The notes below the pieces were generated by a model. It saw only the letters and a list, made by a program, of their open reading frames with translations. It was not told where the DNA came from and ran no database searches. The translations under genes were made by a program, and so were the position numbers. Below are positions 35,666 to 42,976 of a stretch of DNA of 64,000 nt, piece by piece. Position 1 is the stretch's first letter, and each line of letters starts with the position of its first letter. Source of the DNA: Syntrophaceae bacterium UBA2280 (GTDB lineage: Bacteria; Desulfobacterota; Syntrophia; Syntrophales; Smithellaceae); NCBI GenBank assembly GCA_002347685.1, contig DDWS01000026.1:1-64000 (forward strand), written 5' to 3'.

Positions 35666-35779
35666 GATCCATCCCTGAACGACGGCACGGACTATCCATG
35701 TACACTAAAGTTATTAACCAATAATAACCGGCTTGACAAGCAAATATTTAACAAAGATGTCCTGATGAATAAAACCAGT

Positions 35780-37168
35780 TTATGGCCTATTCGTGTTTTG
35801 CTCGTACTTCTCCAGCTTTTTTCGAAGGGTCTTGCGCGTAATGCCTAAACGGCGGGCAGCTTCGCTTTTGTTTCCGCCGCATACGGTCAGCGCATCCAGA
35901 ATGCTTCTTTTTTCCACTTCCTCAAGCGGCAGATTCGGAGACAAAACAAACGGACGGGCTTCATCTGCGGTCGGATCATCCATCGCCAGAAGCGTCATAT
36001 CCTCCACATCCAGATATTCGGTGCGCGACAAAACCACTGCCCTTTCGACGGCATTCATCAGTTCCCGGACATTGCCGGGCCAGGCGTAGCGCACAAGTTT
36101 CTGCATGGCCTGAGGGGTAAAACCCGCGATGGACTTGAAATTCCTGCGGGAAAACATCGCCAGGAAATGCTGCGCCAGAAGCGGGATATCTTCCGTCCTT
36201 TCACGCAGCGGCGGCACATGCAGCGCCACCACGTTGAGCCGGTAGAATAGATCTTCCCGGAAACGCCCCTCCCTGATTTCTTTTTGCAGATCCTTGTTGG
36301 ACGCGGCAAGCACGCGGACATCGACTTTGAGCACATCCGACCCGCCCACGCGGGTCAGCTCTCTTTCCTGCAAAACCCGCAGGAGTTTCACCTGCATCGC
36401 GGAAGACATTTCACTGACCTCATCTAAAAAAATGCTCCCGCCGCCGGCCTGGAGAAATTTTCCTTCCCTTCTGCGGTCCGCGCCGGTAAACGCGCCTTTT
36501 TCATGACCGAACAGCTCCGACTCCAGAAGCGTTTCTGTCAGCGCTGCGCAGTTGATTTTAACAAAGGGCGCCGCTTTCCGATGGCTGTTGGCGTGTAGCG
36601 CATTGGCGATGACCTCCTTGCCCGTCCCGGACTCCCCGGTGATCAGAATCGTGGCTTCCGTCGCGGCCACCTGCTCCACAATGTCCAGAAGCCTGGCCAT
36701 TGCGGTGCTCTGACCGATGATGCTCTGCCGGTCGATTCTTTCCCCGAGTTTTTCTTTGAGATATTCATTTTCTTTTTTCAGCGAACTGTGCTCCGTCGCC
36801 CGGGCAATTCCGATTTGCAGTTCGTCAAAATCAAGCGGCTTGGTGAGATAATCATACGCACCTTTTTTAAGTGCGCTGACCGCTGTTTCCACCGAAGCGT
36901 AAGCCGTCATGAGGATTACCGGAATCGAGGGATTGATCTTACGGACCTGCTCGAGGGCTTCGATCCCGGAAACCTTCACCATCCGGATGTCCATCAGAAT
37001 CAGATCAAAAGCCCGTCTGCGGATTTCTTCGATCGCGCCCGCACCGTCATCCGCCTCAAAGGTCTGATAACCCCAGCCTCCCAGAAGTTTTTTCAGCATC
37101 AGCCGGTGAGCGGCATCATCATCCACAATTAAAATGTCGAGTGCGTTTATCATTGCTTCATCCCTCAT
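35780..37168 (-). CDS. Sigma-54-dependent NtrC-family response regulator, ZraR-like
   Basis: A 462-residue regulator: receiver (1-125, phosphoacceptor Asp60 in LMDIRM), AAA+ domain (about 145-390) with Walker A GESGTGKE (178-185) and the sigma-54 contact loop GAFTGA (225-230), and a C-terminal Fis-type helix-turn-helix (about 430-460). It activates sigma-54 promoters by ATP hydrolysis. It overlaps the kinase gene by four bases (ATGA), so the pair is a unit. The Spy/ZraP-like gene with a sigma-54 promoter lies just upstream and divergent, and is the most likely target. Confidence 0.93.
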   Translation of the reverse strand: MRDEAMINALDILIVDDDAAHRLMLKKLLGGWGYQTFEADDGAGAIEEIRRRAFDLILMDIRMVKVSGIEALEQVRKINPSIPVILMTAYASVETAVSALKKGAYDYLTKPLDFDELQIGIARATEHSSLKKENEYLKEKLGERIDRQSIIGQSTAMARLLDIVEQVAATEATILITGESGTGKEVIANALHANSHRKAAPFVKINCAALTETLLESELFGHEKGAFTGADRRREGKFLQAGGGSIFLDEVSEMSSAMQVKLLRVLQERELTRVGGSDVLKVDVRVLAASNKDLQKEIREGRFREDLFYRLNVVALHVPPLRERTEDIPLLAQHFLAMFSRRNFKSIAGFTPQAMQKLVRYAWPGNVRELMNAVERAVVLSRTEYLDVEDMTLLAMDDPTADEARPFVLSPNLPLEEVEKRSILDALTVCGGNKSEAARRLGITRKTLRKKLEKYEQNTNRP

Positions 37169-38850
37169 TTTTCAGACCGGGGGAAACCCAGCACGACTTT
37201 TGTGCCGGCCCCCGCCCGGCTTTCGATTTGAACCCTTCCGCCGTGCGCGTCCATGATTTTCTGCACGACTGCCAGCCCCAGCCCTGTTCCCGCCGGTTTT
37301 GACGTGAAATACGGATCGTAGATCCGTGGCATGTTTTCGCTGCTGATCCCCTCGCCCGTGTCGGCAATCACCACTTCGAGATCATCTTTGCGGATTGAGG
37401 AGTCGACGGACAGCCGTCCGCCATCCGGCATGGCGGCCAGGGCATTCAAAAGAATATTCAGCAAAACCTGTTTCACGCGATCAGGATCAACGTCGACCGG
37501 AGGCAAACCATCCTCCGCCCGCACTTCAATCCCGATGGATTTTTCCCGCGCCTCGGCGGCAATCAGCCGGATGGCGTGGCCCACCAGATCCGCCATGTTC
37601 GCCCGCTCAGTTTTCAATTCCAACGGCCGGGCAAATTCAATGAGCTGGCTGATCACGCGGTTGAGCCTTTCGGTCTCGGCGATCATAATGTCCGCGGTTA
37701 GCTCATCGTCGGGATGGCCGGAGAGCCTTTCTTTGAAATATACGGCAAAGCCCCGGATGGAACTGAGCGGATTCCTGATTTCGTGCGCCACACCCGCCGC
37801 AAGCGATCCGATGGCTCGCAGATGCCGGCTGCGGGCAACTTCCTTTTCCATCCGCCGCATGGCCGTCACATCACGCGCCAGCAGAATTCTGCCTTCGTTT
37901 CCATCATCATCCGTGAAGGTCGCCGCGACGACCTCCCAGATGTTCGTTTCACCCCGATGGTCTGTCAACTGCACATCGCGTTCGATTACCCCCGCTCCTT
38001 CATGGACATCTTCCAACAACCGCCAAAGGGCCGTCGGCAGCACAACGTCTGCCTGCCTGCCTGCAGCGTCCGGACAGGCGCCTTCAAAAAACTCCTGTGC
38101 TTTTTCATTGCAGGCGGCAATGCATCCCTGTGGATCAACCGCAATCAGACCGATCGGTAAATGGTTGACCAGTGCTTCGGAGAAAACCGTGATGCGCGAT
38201 AAGGAGGAACGCGTCAGCCGATACGCCTGCACCAGAAAAAGCGACACAATGGCCAGCGAGCCGATCAGCGCAAGAATCAGTGCGACAAACAGCGTCCGGA
38301 AGGTATCTTCACGCGACGCGCTTTCAATTTTACTCATGTCGAAACCGACAAACACGATCATCGGACTTTGCCCCTCTTCAACCATCGGGACGCGCCACGG
38401 AGAAAATCCCCGATAGACCTCAAACGTTCCGGCACCATCGGGATTGGCCGTTTGCCGCCACGCGATTTTTGTGCTGTCGGCAAGCCTGACCGTGCCGAGA
38501 TCCAATCCGTAATGGAGGCCCAGCATCGCCGGTTCGCTGTCCGCCAGAATCCGCCCGCGAGAATCCGTCACAATCATATAATCGATATCCGGCTGCTGAG
38601 CGGTCTCCATCAGAAGCTTCTGAAGATAGAATTCCCCGCCTTCAAAATCTCCGCGATATTGCAAACCCGCTTCAAAAGACCGGATCAACGTCGTGCCCTT
38701 TTCGACAAAAAGCATCTGGGCCTGATTTTTCCGCCCCTGAAACTGCGCAAACATCATCACACTCAGGATTCCGGCTAAAACCGCAAGCGCGCTTACGGTC
38801 ACCCAGACCGAAAGATCAAAGCGGATTTTTTTCTTTTTGATTTCCTTCAT
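37165..38850 (-). CDS. Membrane sensor histidine kinase, ZraS-like
   Basis: A 561-residue NtrB/AtoS-type kinase. A transmembrane helix near residues 14-33 is followed by a periplasmic sensor of about 150 residues, a second helix near 215-235, a PAS domain (about 245-350), HisKA with AAGVAHEIRNPLSS and HATPase_c with GTGLGLAV. The start at 38850 has GGAG about eight bases upstream; the frame is open to 38940 without resemblance. Co-encoded with the NtrC-type regulator and divergent from a Spy/ZraP-like gene, so it probably senses envelope stress or metal, as in E. coli ZraPSR. Confidence 0.9.
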   Translation of the reverse strand: MKEIKKKKIRFDLSVWVTVSALAVLAGILSVMMFAQFQGRKNQAQMLFVEKGTTLIRSFEAGLQYRGDFEGGEFYLQKLLMETAQQPDIDYMIVTDSRGRILADSEPAMLGLHYGLDLGTVRLADSTKIAWRQTANPDGAGTFEVYRGFSPWRVPMVEEGQSPMIVFVGFDMSKIESASREDTFRTLFVALILALIGSLAIVSLFLVQAYRLTRSSLSRITVFSEALVNHLPIGLIAVDPQGCIAACNEKAQEFFEGACPDAAGRQADVVLPTALWRLLEDVHEGAGVIERDVQLTDHRGETNIWEVVAATFTDDDGNEGRILLARDVTAMRRMEKEVARSRHLRAIGSLAAGVAHEIRNPLSSIRGFAVYFKERLSGHPDDELTADIMIAETERLNRVISQLIEFARPLELKTERANMADLVGHAIRLIAAEAREKSIGIEVRAEDGLPPVDVDPDRVKQVLLNILLNALAAMPDGGRLSVDSSIRKDDLEVVIADTGEGISSENMPRIYDPYFTSKPAGTGLGLAVVQKIMDAHGGRVQIESRAGAGTKVVLGFPRSEK

Positions 38851-38912
38851 CCTTACACTCCGGCATGACCTGGATAGAATAAACCCGTATGGATACGCTA
38901 ACTGGGTACCTA

Positions 38913-38933
38913 TTATCCACCCTATGGGGATAA
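38913..38933. promoter_or_regulatory. Inverted repeat TTATCC-N9-GGATAA, candidate upstream activator site
   Basis: The arms TTATCC (38913-38918) and GGATAA (38928-38933) are perfect complements nine bases apart, about 80 bases upstream of the sigma-54 promoter, which is normal for an NtrC-family enhancer. A further TTATCC half-site lies near 38965. Binding by the neighbouring ZraR-like regulator is an inference. Confidence 0.5.
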
Positions 38934-38995
38934 AAGGCAAATTCTATTTGCCAGAAATTCGACATTATCCAGTAAATACGATAACATCCTCTCCA

Positions 38996-39011
38996 TGGCA
39001 CAGGCTTTGCT
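38996..39011 (+). promoter_or_regulatory. Sigma-54 promoter of the Spy/ZraP-like gene
   Basis: TGGCAC (38996-39001), five bases, then TTGCT (39007-39011) matches the -24/-12 consensus with GG and GC ten bases apart. A start about 11-12 bases downstream would give a 40-base leader before ATG 39063. Confidence 0.75.
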
Positions 39012-39062
39012 CTACTATCGGGTAACTGATCAGCAAAATATGTACAAAAAAGGAGAAAAACC

Positions 39063-39563
39063 ATGAAAAAAATGACTCTAACACTCGCAGCCATCGCAGT
39101 GGGCCTGCTTTTTACGTCACAGGTGTTTGCGTGGGGTCCCGGCCCGGGAAAGGGCAGGGGTTATGGACCCTGCGGGGAAGCAGGTCTGGAAAGATTAAAC
39201 TTGACCGGCGAGCAGAAAACGAAGATCGAAGCCCTGCAAGTTTCGACAGATAAACAAATCCGACCGATTCGCGAGCAGATGTTCGACCAGTCCGTCGAGT
39301 TGCGCAAACTCTGGCTGCAGGCCAACCCGGATAAAGACCAGATTCTTGCCGCGCAAAAGAAAATGAGGGAATTACGCGACCAGGCGCAGGATAAACAAAC
39401 GGAATTACGGCTGGAAATCCGCAAAGTCCTCACACCCGAACAGCAGGAAATTCTGACGGGCACGGGCTGGGGAAGAGGTTCGGGATACGGCACACGCGGC
39501 GGGAAAAGAGGCCCCGGCCGCGGCCACTCCGGTTGGGGTTCTCCAATGGGGATGTGTCCCTAG
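39063..39563 (+). CDS. Spy/CpxP/ZraP-family periplasmic protein
   Basis: A 166-residue protein with a signal peptide cleaved near residue 23 (VFA). The mature part starts with a Gly/Pro-rich WGPGPGKGRG segment, continues with a helical Spy-like body containing two LTxxQ-type motifs (LTGEQKTK near 47 and LTPEQQEI near 122), and ends in a Gly/Arg/His-rich tail with a Met-Cys end. ZraP and Spy chaperones protect the envelope, and ZraP binds zinc. Divergent from a ZraSR-like pair and driven by a sigma-54 promoter, matching zraP-zraSR in enterobacteria. No conventional metal-binding cluster is evident apart from a few Cys and His. Confidence 0.85.
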   Translation: MKKMTLTLAAIAVGLLFTSQVFAWGPGPGKGRGYGPCGEAGLERLNLTGEQKTKIEALQVSTDKQIRPIREQMFDQSVELRKLWLQANPDKDQILAAQKKMRELRDQAQDKQTELRLEIRKVLTPEQQEILTGTGWGRGSGYGTRGGKRGPGRGHSGWGSPMGMCP

Positions 39564-39586
39564 CCAGAGCGCACATCCTTCTTTTT

Positions 39587-39618
39587 GGAAAAGGGGAGCC
39601 TTAAGGCTCCCCTTTTCC
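39587..39618. terminator. Bidirectional terminator between convergent genes
   Basis: A perfect 32-base palindrome: 14-bp arms GGAAAAGGGGAGCC and GGCTCCCCTTTTCC around TTAA. A-rich and T-rich flanks allow use from both sides, for the Spy-like gene and the leftward cyclase gene. Confidence 0.8.
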
Positions 39619-39626
39619 ATTGTAAC

Positions 39627-40529
39627 CTATCCCGTGGTCATGCGGTTGCGGCCGTTTTCTTTGCTTTGGTAGAGCAGCCGATCCGCACGCTTGATCAAAG
39701 TATCCACCGTATCGTCCGCGCGCATGTATGTCGCCCCCAGCGAGAGGGTCACCTGCAGCTTCGTCTGACTCAGCATGAGATACGACTCTTCCACAAGCCT
39801 GCGCATCCGGTTGCCGATCTCTTCGATACTTTCCCCGGAAACATTTCGAATAATCGCTATAAACTCTTCGCCGCCCCATCGCCCGATCAAATCAAACGGC
39901 CTCGCGCTTTTGACCAGTGTTTCGGCGACATATTTCAAAACGCGGTCACCGACATCATGCCCGTAAGTATCGTTGACCTTCTTGAAGTAATCGATGTCCA
40001 TGAATAAAATGCCAAATGACATGCCGAAGCGCTTTCCCTCCTCAAAACAGCCCACAAGTCCTTTTTCGATGCCATGCCGGTTGGCCAGACGGGTCAGATT
40101 GTCCAGAAGGGCCATCTCCTCGAGCTCTTTCGCTCTGAGTTCTATCGATTTGTAGTTGCTGATATCCGTAAAGATTTCGACGCCTCCAATCGGGTTGCCC
40201 TGCTCATCGGACAGCGGGGACACGCGCACGGAAACGGGAATGCGATGACCGTTTTTATGGTGCATATATACCTCGGCCTGACGGTCCGATCCGTCTTCCA
40301 TCGCCGCGTGCAAAGGACACATGGACAGGCACAGGCTGTTTCCCGATTCATCGACATGCGTCAGAATATTATCTGCGCAGGATCTGCCGACCACCTCATC
40401 GGCCGAAAATCCTGATATCTTTTCTGCACCCTTGTTCCAGTAACGGATAACGCGATCGCGATCCACAAAATAGACCCCGTCGTAGAGATGATCGAGAACC
40501 ATTTGGTAAGACTCATTATGCCAGACCAT
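39627..40529 (-). CDS. PAS-GGDEF diguanylate cyclase
   Basis: A 300-residue cytoplasmic protein: PAS domain with PAC region (about 5-130) and GGDEF domain (about 135-300). Active site GGEEF (219-223) and I-site RPFD (210-213) are intact, so feedback-inhibited c-di-GMP synthesis is expected. A cysteine-rich stretch (SLCLSMCPLH, about 65-74) in the PAS domain could sense redox state or a metal. The start at 40529 has GGAGGG six bases upstream; the frame is open to 40574. Confidence 0.9.
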   Translation of the reverse strand: MVWHNESYQMVLDHLYDGVYFVDRDRVIRYWNKGAEKISGFSADEVVGRSCADNILTHVDESGNSLCLSMCPLHAAMEDGSDRQAEVYMHHKNGHRIPVSVRVSPLSDEQGNPIGGVEIFTDISNYKSIELRAKELEEMALLDNLTRLANRHGIEKGLVGCFEEGKRFGMSFGILFMDIDYFKKVNDTYGHDVGDRVLKYVAETLVKSARPFDLIGRWGGEEFIAIIRNVSGESIEEIGNRMRRLVEESYLMLSQTKLQVTLSLGATYMRADDTVDTLIKRADRLLYQSKENGRNRMTTG

Positions 40530-40674
40530 CAAACACCCTCCCCCGCCGTTTTTTCCTTCTACCGGACGCTCCATTTTCTCCGATGATGCCCTACAACAAC
40601 GCGGCGGTCAACGACAATTTTGAAGCATTGACTTCGTTTTCTCATCCTGTTAACGTCTTTCACGGAGGCATCGC

Positions 40675-41622
40675 ATGGACAAGATCAGGCTTGGAATCAG
40701 CACCTGTCTTCTGGGAGAAAATGTCCGTTATGACGGCGGGCATAAACTCGACCGCTTTCTTAGCGACACGCTGGGACAATATGTCGACTATGTGCCGGTC
40801 TGTCCGGAAGCAGAATGCGGTCTGGGCGTTCCGCGCGAAGCGATGCGCCTGGAAGGCGCGCCGGATGCCCCCCGTCTGATCACCCATCGCACCAAAGAAG
40901 ATAAAACAGACAAGATGATCGCCTGGGCTGAAAAACGTCTGGCTGAACTGGAAACGGACGGTCTGTGTGGGTTCATCTTCAAAAGCGATTCACCGTCGAG
41001 CGGCATGGAACGCGTCAAAGTGTACGACGAAAAAGGCATGCCCGCCAAAACCGGCGTGGGCATTTTCGCACGGATGTTCATGGATCGATTTCCTTTGCTG
41101 CCCGTGGAAGAGGAAGGCCGGCTCCATGACACACTGCTTCGTGAAAATTTCATTGAACGGATTTTTACACTCAGGCGGTGGCGGGAAGCCAGGGCCGTGA
41201 AAGCCGGACGCGGGGCGCTGGTGGACTTTCACACCCGCTACAAATATTTGATTTTATCGCACAGCCCGAAACACTATACGGCAATGGGTAAACTCGTCGC
41301 GGATCAGAAAAGCCACAACCTTCGCGATCTTTTTTCACAGTACGAATCCCTGCTGATGGAGGCGCTGGCTCTGAAAACCACGCCGAAGAAAAACATCAAC
41401 GTGCTTGAGCACATGATGGGTTACTTTAAAAATTCGCTATCCGCAGACGAGAAAAAAGAATTGCTGGAAATGCTCGATCAATACCGACTGGGCTATCTGC
41501 CGCTGATCGTTCCCGTCACGCTGATCGGCCACTACGTGCGAAAATTCGATCAGCCGTATCTGAAGGATCAGATTTACTTAAACCCGCACCCGCTGGAATT
41601 GCAGCTCAGAAATCATGTGTAG
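40675..41622 (+). CDS. RudS-like protein: TudS (DUF523) domain fused to DUF1722
   Basis: A 315-residue protein. Residues 1-150 match DUF523 (TudS, an Fe-S thiouracil desulfidase) and about 175-310 match DUF1722 (YbgA). This fusion is known as RudS, which desulfurates 4-thiouridine in tRNA. Cys11 (STCLLG), Cys43 and Cys48 (PVCPEAECG) are present, but the third cluster cysteine expected in an SPSCG motif is Ser109 (SPSSG). Whether this is normal for the fused subfamily or a loss of function needs an alignment. GGAGG lies six bases before the ATG. Divergent from the cyclase gene. Confidence 0.82.
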   Translation: MDKIRLGISTCLLGENVRYDGGHKLDRFLSDTLGQYVDYVPVCPEAECGLGVPREAMRLEGAPDAPRLITHRTKEDKTDKMIAWAEKRLAELETDGLCGFIFKSDSPSSGMERVKVYDEKGMPAKTGVGIFARMFMDRFPLLPVEEEGRLHDTLLRENFIERIFTLRRWREARAVKAGRGALVDFHTRYKYLILSHSPKHYTAMGKLVADQKSHNLRDLFSQYESLLMEALALKTTPKKNINVLEHMMGYFKNSLSADEKKELLEMLDQYRLGYLPLIVPVTLIGHYVRKFDQPYLKDQIYLNPHPLELQLRNHV

Positions 41623-41641
41623 GATTAAGTTTAAAATTTAA

Positions 41642-41672
41642 AGTTTCAAGTTTAAAGTTCAAAGTTCAAAGT
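41642..41672. repeat. Degenerate heptanucleotide tandem array (AGTTTAA/AGTTCAA), left part
   Basis: Four to five 7-base units in register: AGTTTCA, AGTTTAA, AGTTCAA, AGTTCAA, AGT; two looser units precede them. The array resumes at 41804 after a MITE-like insertion. Similar arrays of other heptamers occur at 55770-55795, 58013-58047, 58229-58297 and 59065-59115. Confidence 0.7.
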
Positions 41673-41805
41673 TGATGAACTCGTAAAAAGTCCAAGAATC
41701 GTCACACCGGCGAAGGCCGGTGTCCAGAACATATTGTAATCACTGGATTCCGGCCTTCGCCGGAATGACGTAAAAGGTGATTTATGACTTTTTACGAGAC
41801 CATCA
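41673..41805. mobile_element. MITE-like element with terminal inverted repeats
   Basis: About 133 bases bounded by 20-base inverted repeats with two mismatches (TGATG-N2-CTCGTAAAAAGTC). Two internal GC-rich palindromes, around CCGGCGAAGGCCGG and CCGGCCTTCGCCGG, give strong folding. No coding capacity. It splits a heptanucleotide array, whose AGTTCAA units continue on both sides. Short non-coding elements of this kind are moved by transposases encoded elsewhere. Confidence 0.72.
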
Positions 41806-41828
41806 AAGTTCAAAGTTCAAAGATCAAA
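41806..41828. repeat. Degenerate heptanucleotide array, right part
   Basis: AAGTTCA, AAGTTCA, AAGATCA, AAG: the continuation of the array interrupted by the element at 41673-41805. Confidence 0.65.
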
Positions 41829-41870
41829 GAGACCAACAGGGGTCGGGGCTCCCCGATCCCTGTTGGTCTC
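41829..41870. repeat. 42-base near-perfect palindrome
   Basis: GAGACCAACAGGG at the left is complementary to CCCTGTTGGTCTC at the right, and the centre (TCGGGG/CCCCGA) also pairs. The 21-base arms differ only at one position. No T-run follows, so it is a structural or repeat element rather than a classical terminator, though it lies between two convergent genes. Confidence 0.7.
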
Positions 41871-41927
41871 ATAACGATTAACGCTTCACACCCGACATCC
41901 AGCGCCTCATCCGGAATTCCCGGCATA

Positions 41928-41960
41928 TGCTGGGCAGGCTGCCGGACTTACGCACCTCAC
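41928..41960. repeat. REP-like palindromic unit near the 3' end of htpX
   Basis: CCGGCATATGCTGGG followed by CCGGACTTACG and CCTCACGCCC. The same CCGGACTTACG-N-CCTCACG tail recurs at 44346-44371, and the CCGGCATGCG core at 63581-63622. Confidence 0.5.
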
Positions 41961-42847
41961 GCCCTCCCGCTCTGCTTCAGCGCCTCGATGCGGTCTTCGA
42001 GCGGGGGATGGCTCATGAAAAGCAGTTTGAGACCGTGTTTGGAGGGTTTCCCGGCGATGCCGAACGCGGACATCTGCTCCGGCAGAGGCTCCTGCACGCC
42101 TTTTTTGAGTTTTTCCAGCGCGGCAATCATGCTGGCCGTACCGGCCAGTTTCGCGCCGCCGGCATCCGCCCGGTACTCTCGCTTGCGGCTGAACCAAAGC
42201 ACGATGACGCTGGCCAGAATGCCGAAAACGATCTGGGCGACAATGGTCGTGATAAAAAAGCCCAGGCCATGACCCTGTTCATTTTTCAGGATCACGCGGT
42301 CCACAAAATGTCCGACCACACGTGAAATGAAGATGACAAACGTGTTGACGACGCCCTGAATCAGCGTCAGCGTAATCATGTCTCCGTTGGACACGTGAGT
42401 AATCTCATGGGCCAGAACCGCTTCGACTTCGTTTTTGTTCATATTGCGCAAAAGTCCGGTGCTGACAGCGACCAGCGCGTTGTTCTTATTCATACCGGTG
42501 GCAAAGGCGTTAGGCGCGGCAGAGTCGAAAACCGCGACTTCCGGCATACCGATCCCGGCCATCGCGGCCTGCTTTTTTACGGTTTCCACCAGCCACATTT
42601 CGGTTTCGGAACGGGGCTGGGTGATCACCTGGGCACCCATGGCCCGCTTGGCCATCCACTTGGACATGGCCAGTGAGATCAATGACCCGCCAAAACCGAA
42701 CACGGCGGCAAACACCAGCAGGTTCCAGTAATTGAGTCCCACGCCGCTTTCATCCAGAATGCGATCGACGCCCAGCAGCCTCAAAACAATGCCCAAAACG
42801 ACGAGCACGGCGATATTGGTCAGTAAAAACAACACCACTCTTTTCAT
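41957..42847 (-). CDS. htpX: Membrane zinc metalloprotease HtpX (M48B)
   Basis: A 296-residue inner-membrane protease. Two N-terminal transmembrane helices (about 5-25 and 40-60) precede the catalytic HEITH (His147, Glu148, His151), with the third zinc ligand in the REYRADAGG region; two more hydrophobic segments lie between about 158 and 215. It degrades misfolded membrane proteins. AGGAGG is about 12 bases before the ATG. Length and motifs are normal for HtpX. It stands alone, convergent with the RudS-like gene. Confidence 0.94.
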   Translation of the reverse strand: MKRVVLFLLTNIAVLVVLGIVLRLLGVDRILDESGVGLNYWNLLVFAAVFGFGGSLISLAMSKWMAKRAMGAQVITQPRSETEMWLVETVKKQAAMAGIGMPEVAVFDSAAPNAFATGMNKNNALVAVSTGLLRNMNKNEVEAVLAHEITHVSNGDMITLTLIQGVVNTFVIFISRVVGHFVDRVILKNEQGHGLGFFITTIVAQIVFGILASVIVLWFSRKREYRADAGGAKLAGTASMIAALEKLKKGVQEPLPEQMSAFGIAGKPSKHGLKLLFMSHPPLEDRIEALKQSGRA

Positions 42848-42976
42848 TTCTTCATTCCTCCTGTGATGATTCCGGTGGCAAGCCTTAAACCGGCCCTGTA
42901 AACACTCTCTATCTTAGTTACACCCTACCGGATGTCAAGTATTTTCGCCTGATTTTCATCAGGGCACTTGAGGCCT

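Noticed and set aside
37331..38416. A 361-codon plus-strand frame inside the histidine kinase gene
   Set aside because: Serine/arginine-rich translation typical of antisense frames; the minus-strand kinase has all catalytic motifs.
41642..41828. CRISPR array
   Set aside because: The repeats are 7 bases long, without spacers and without cas genes; they are simple tandem repeats interrupted by a MITE-like element.
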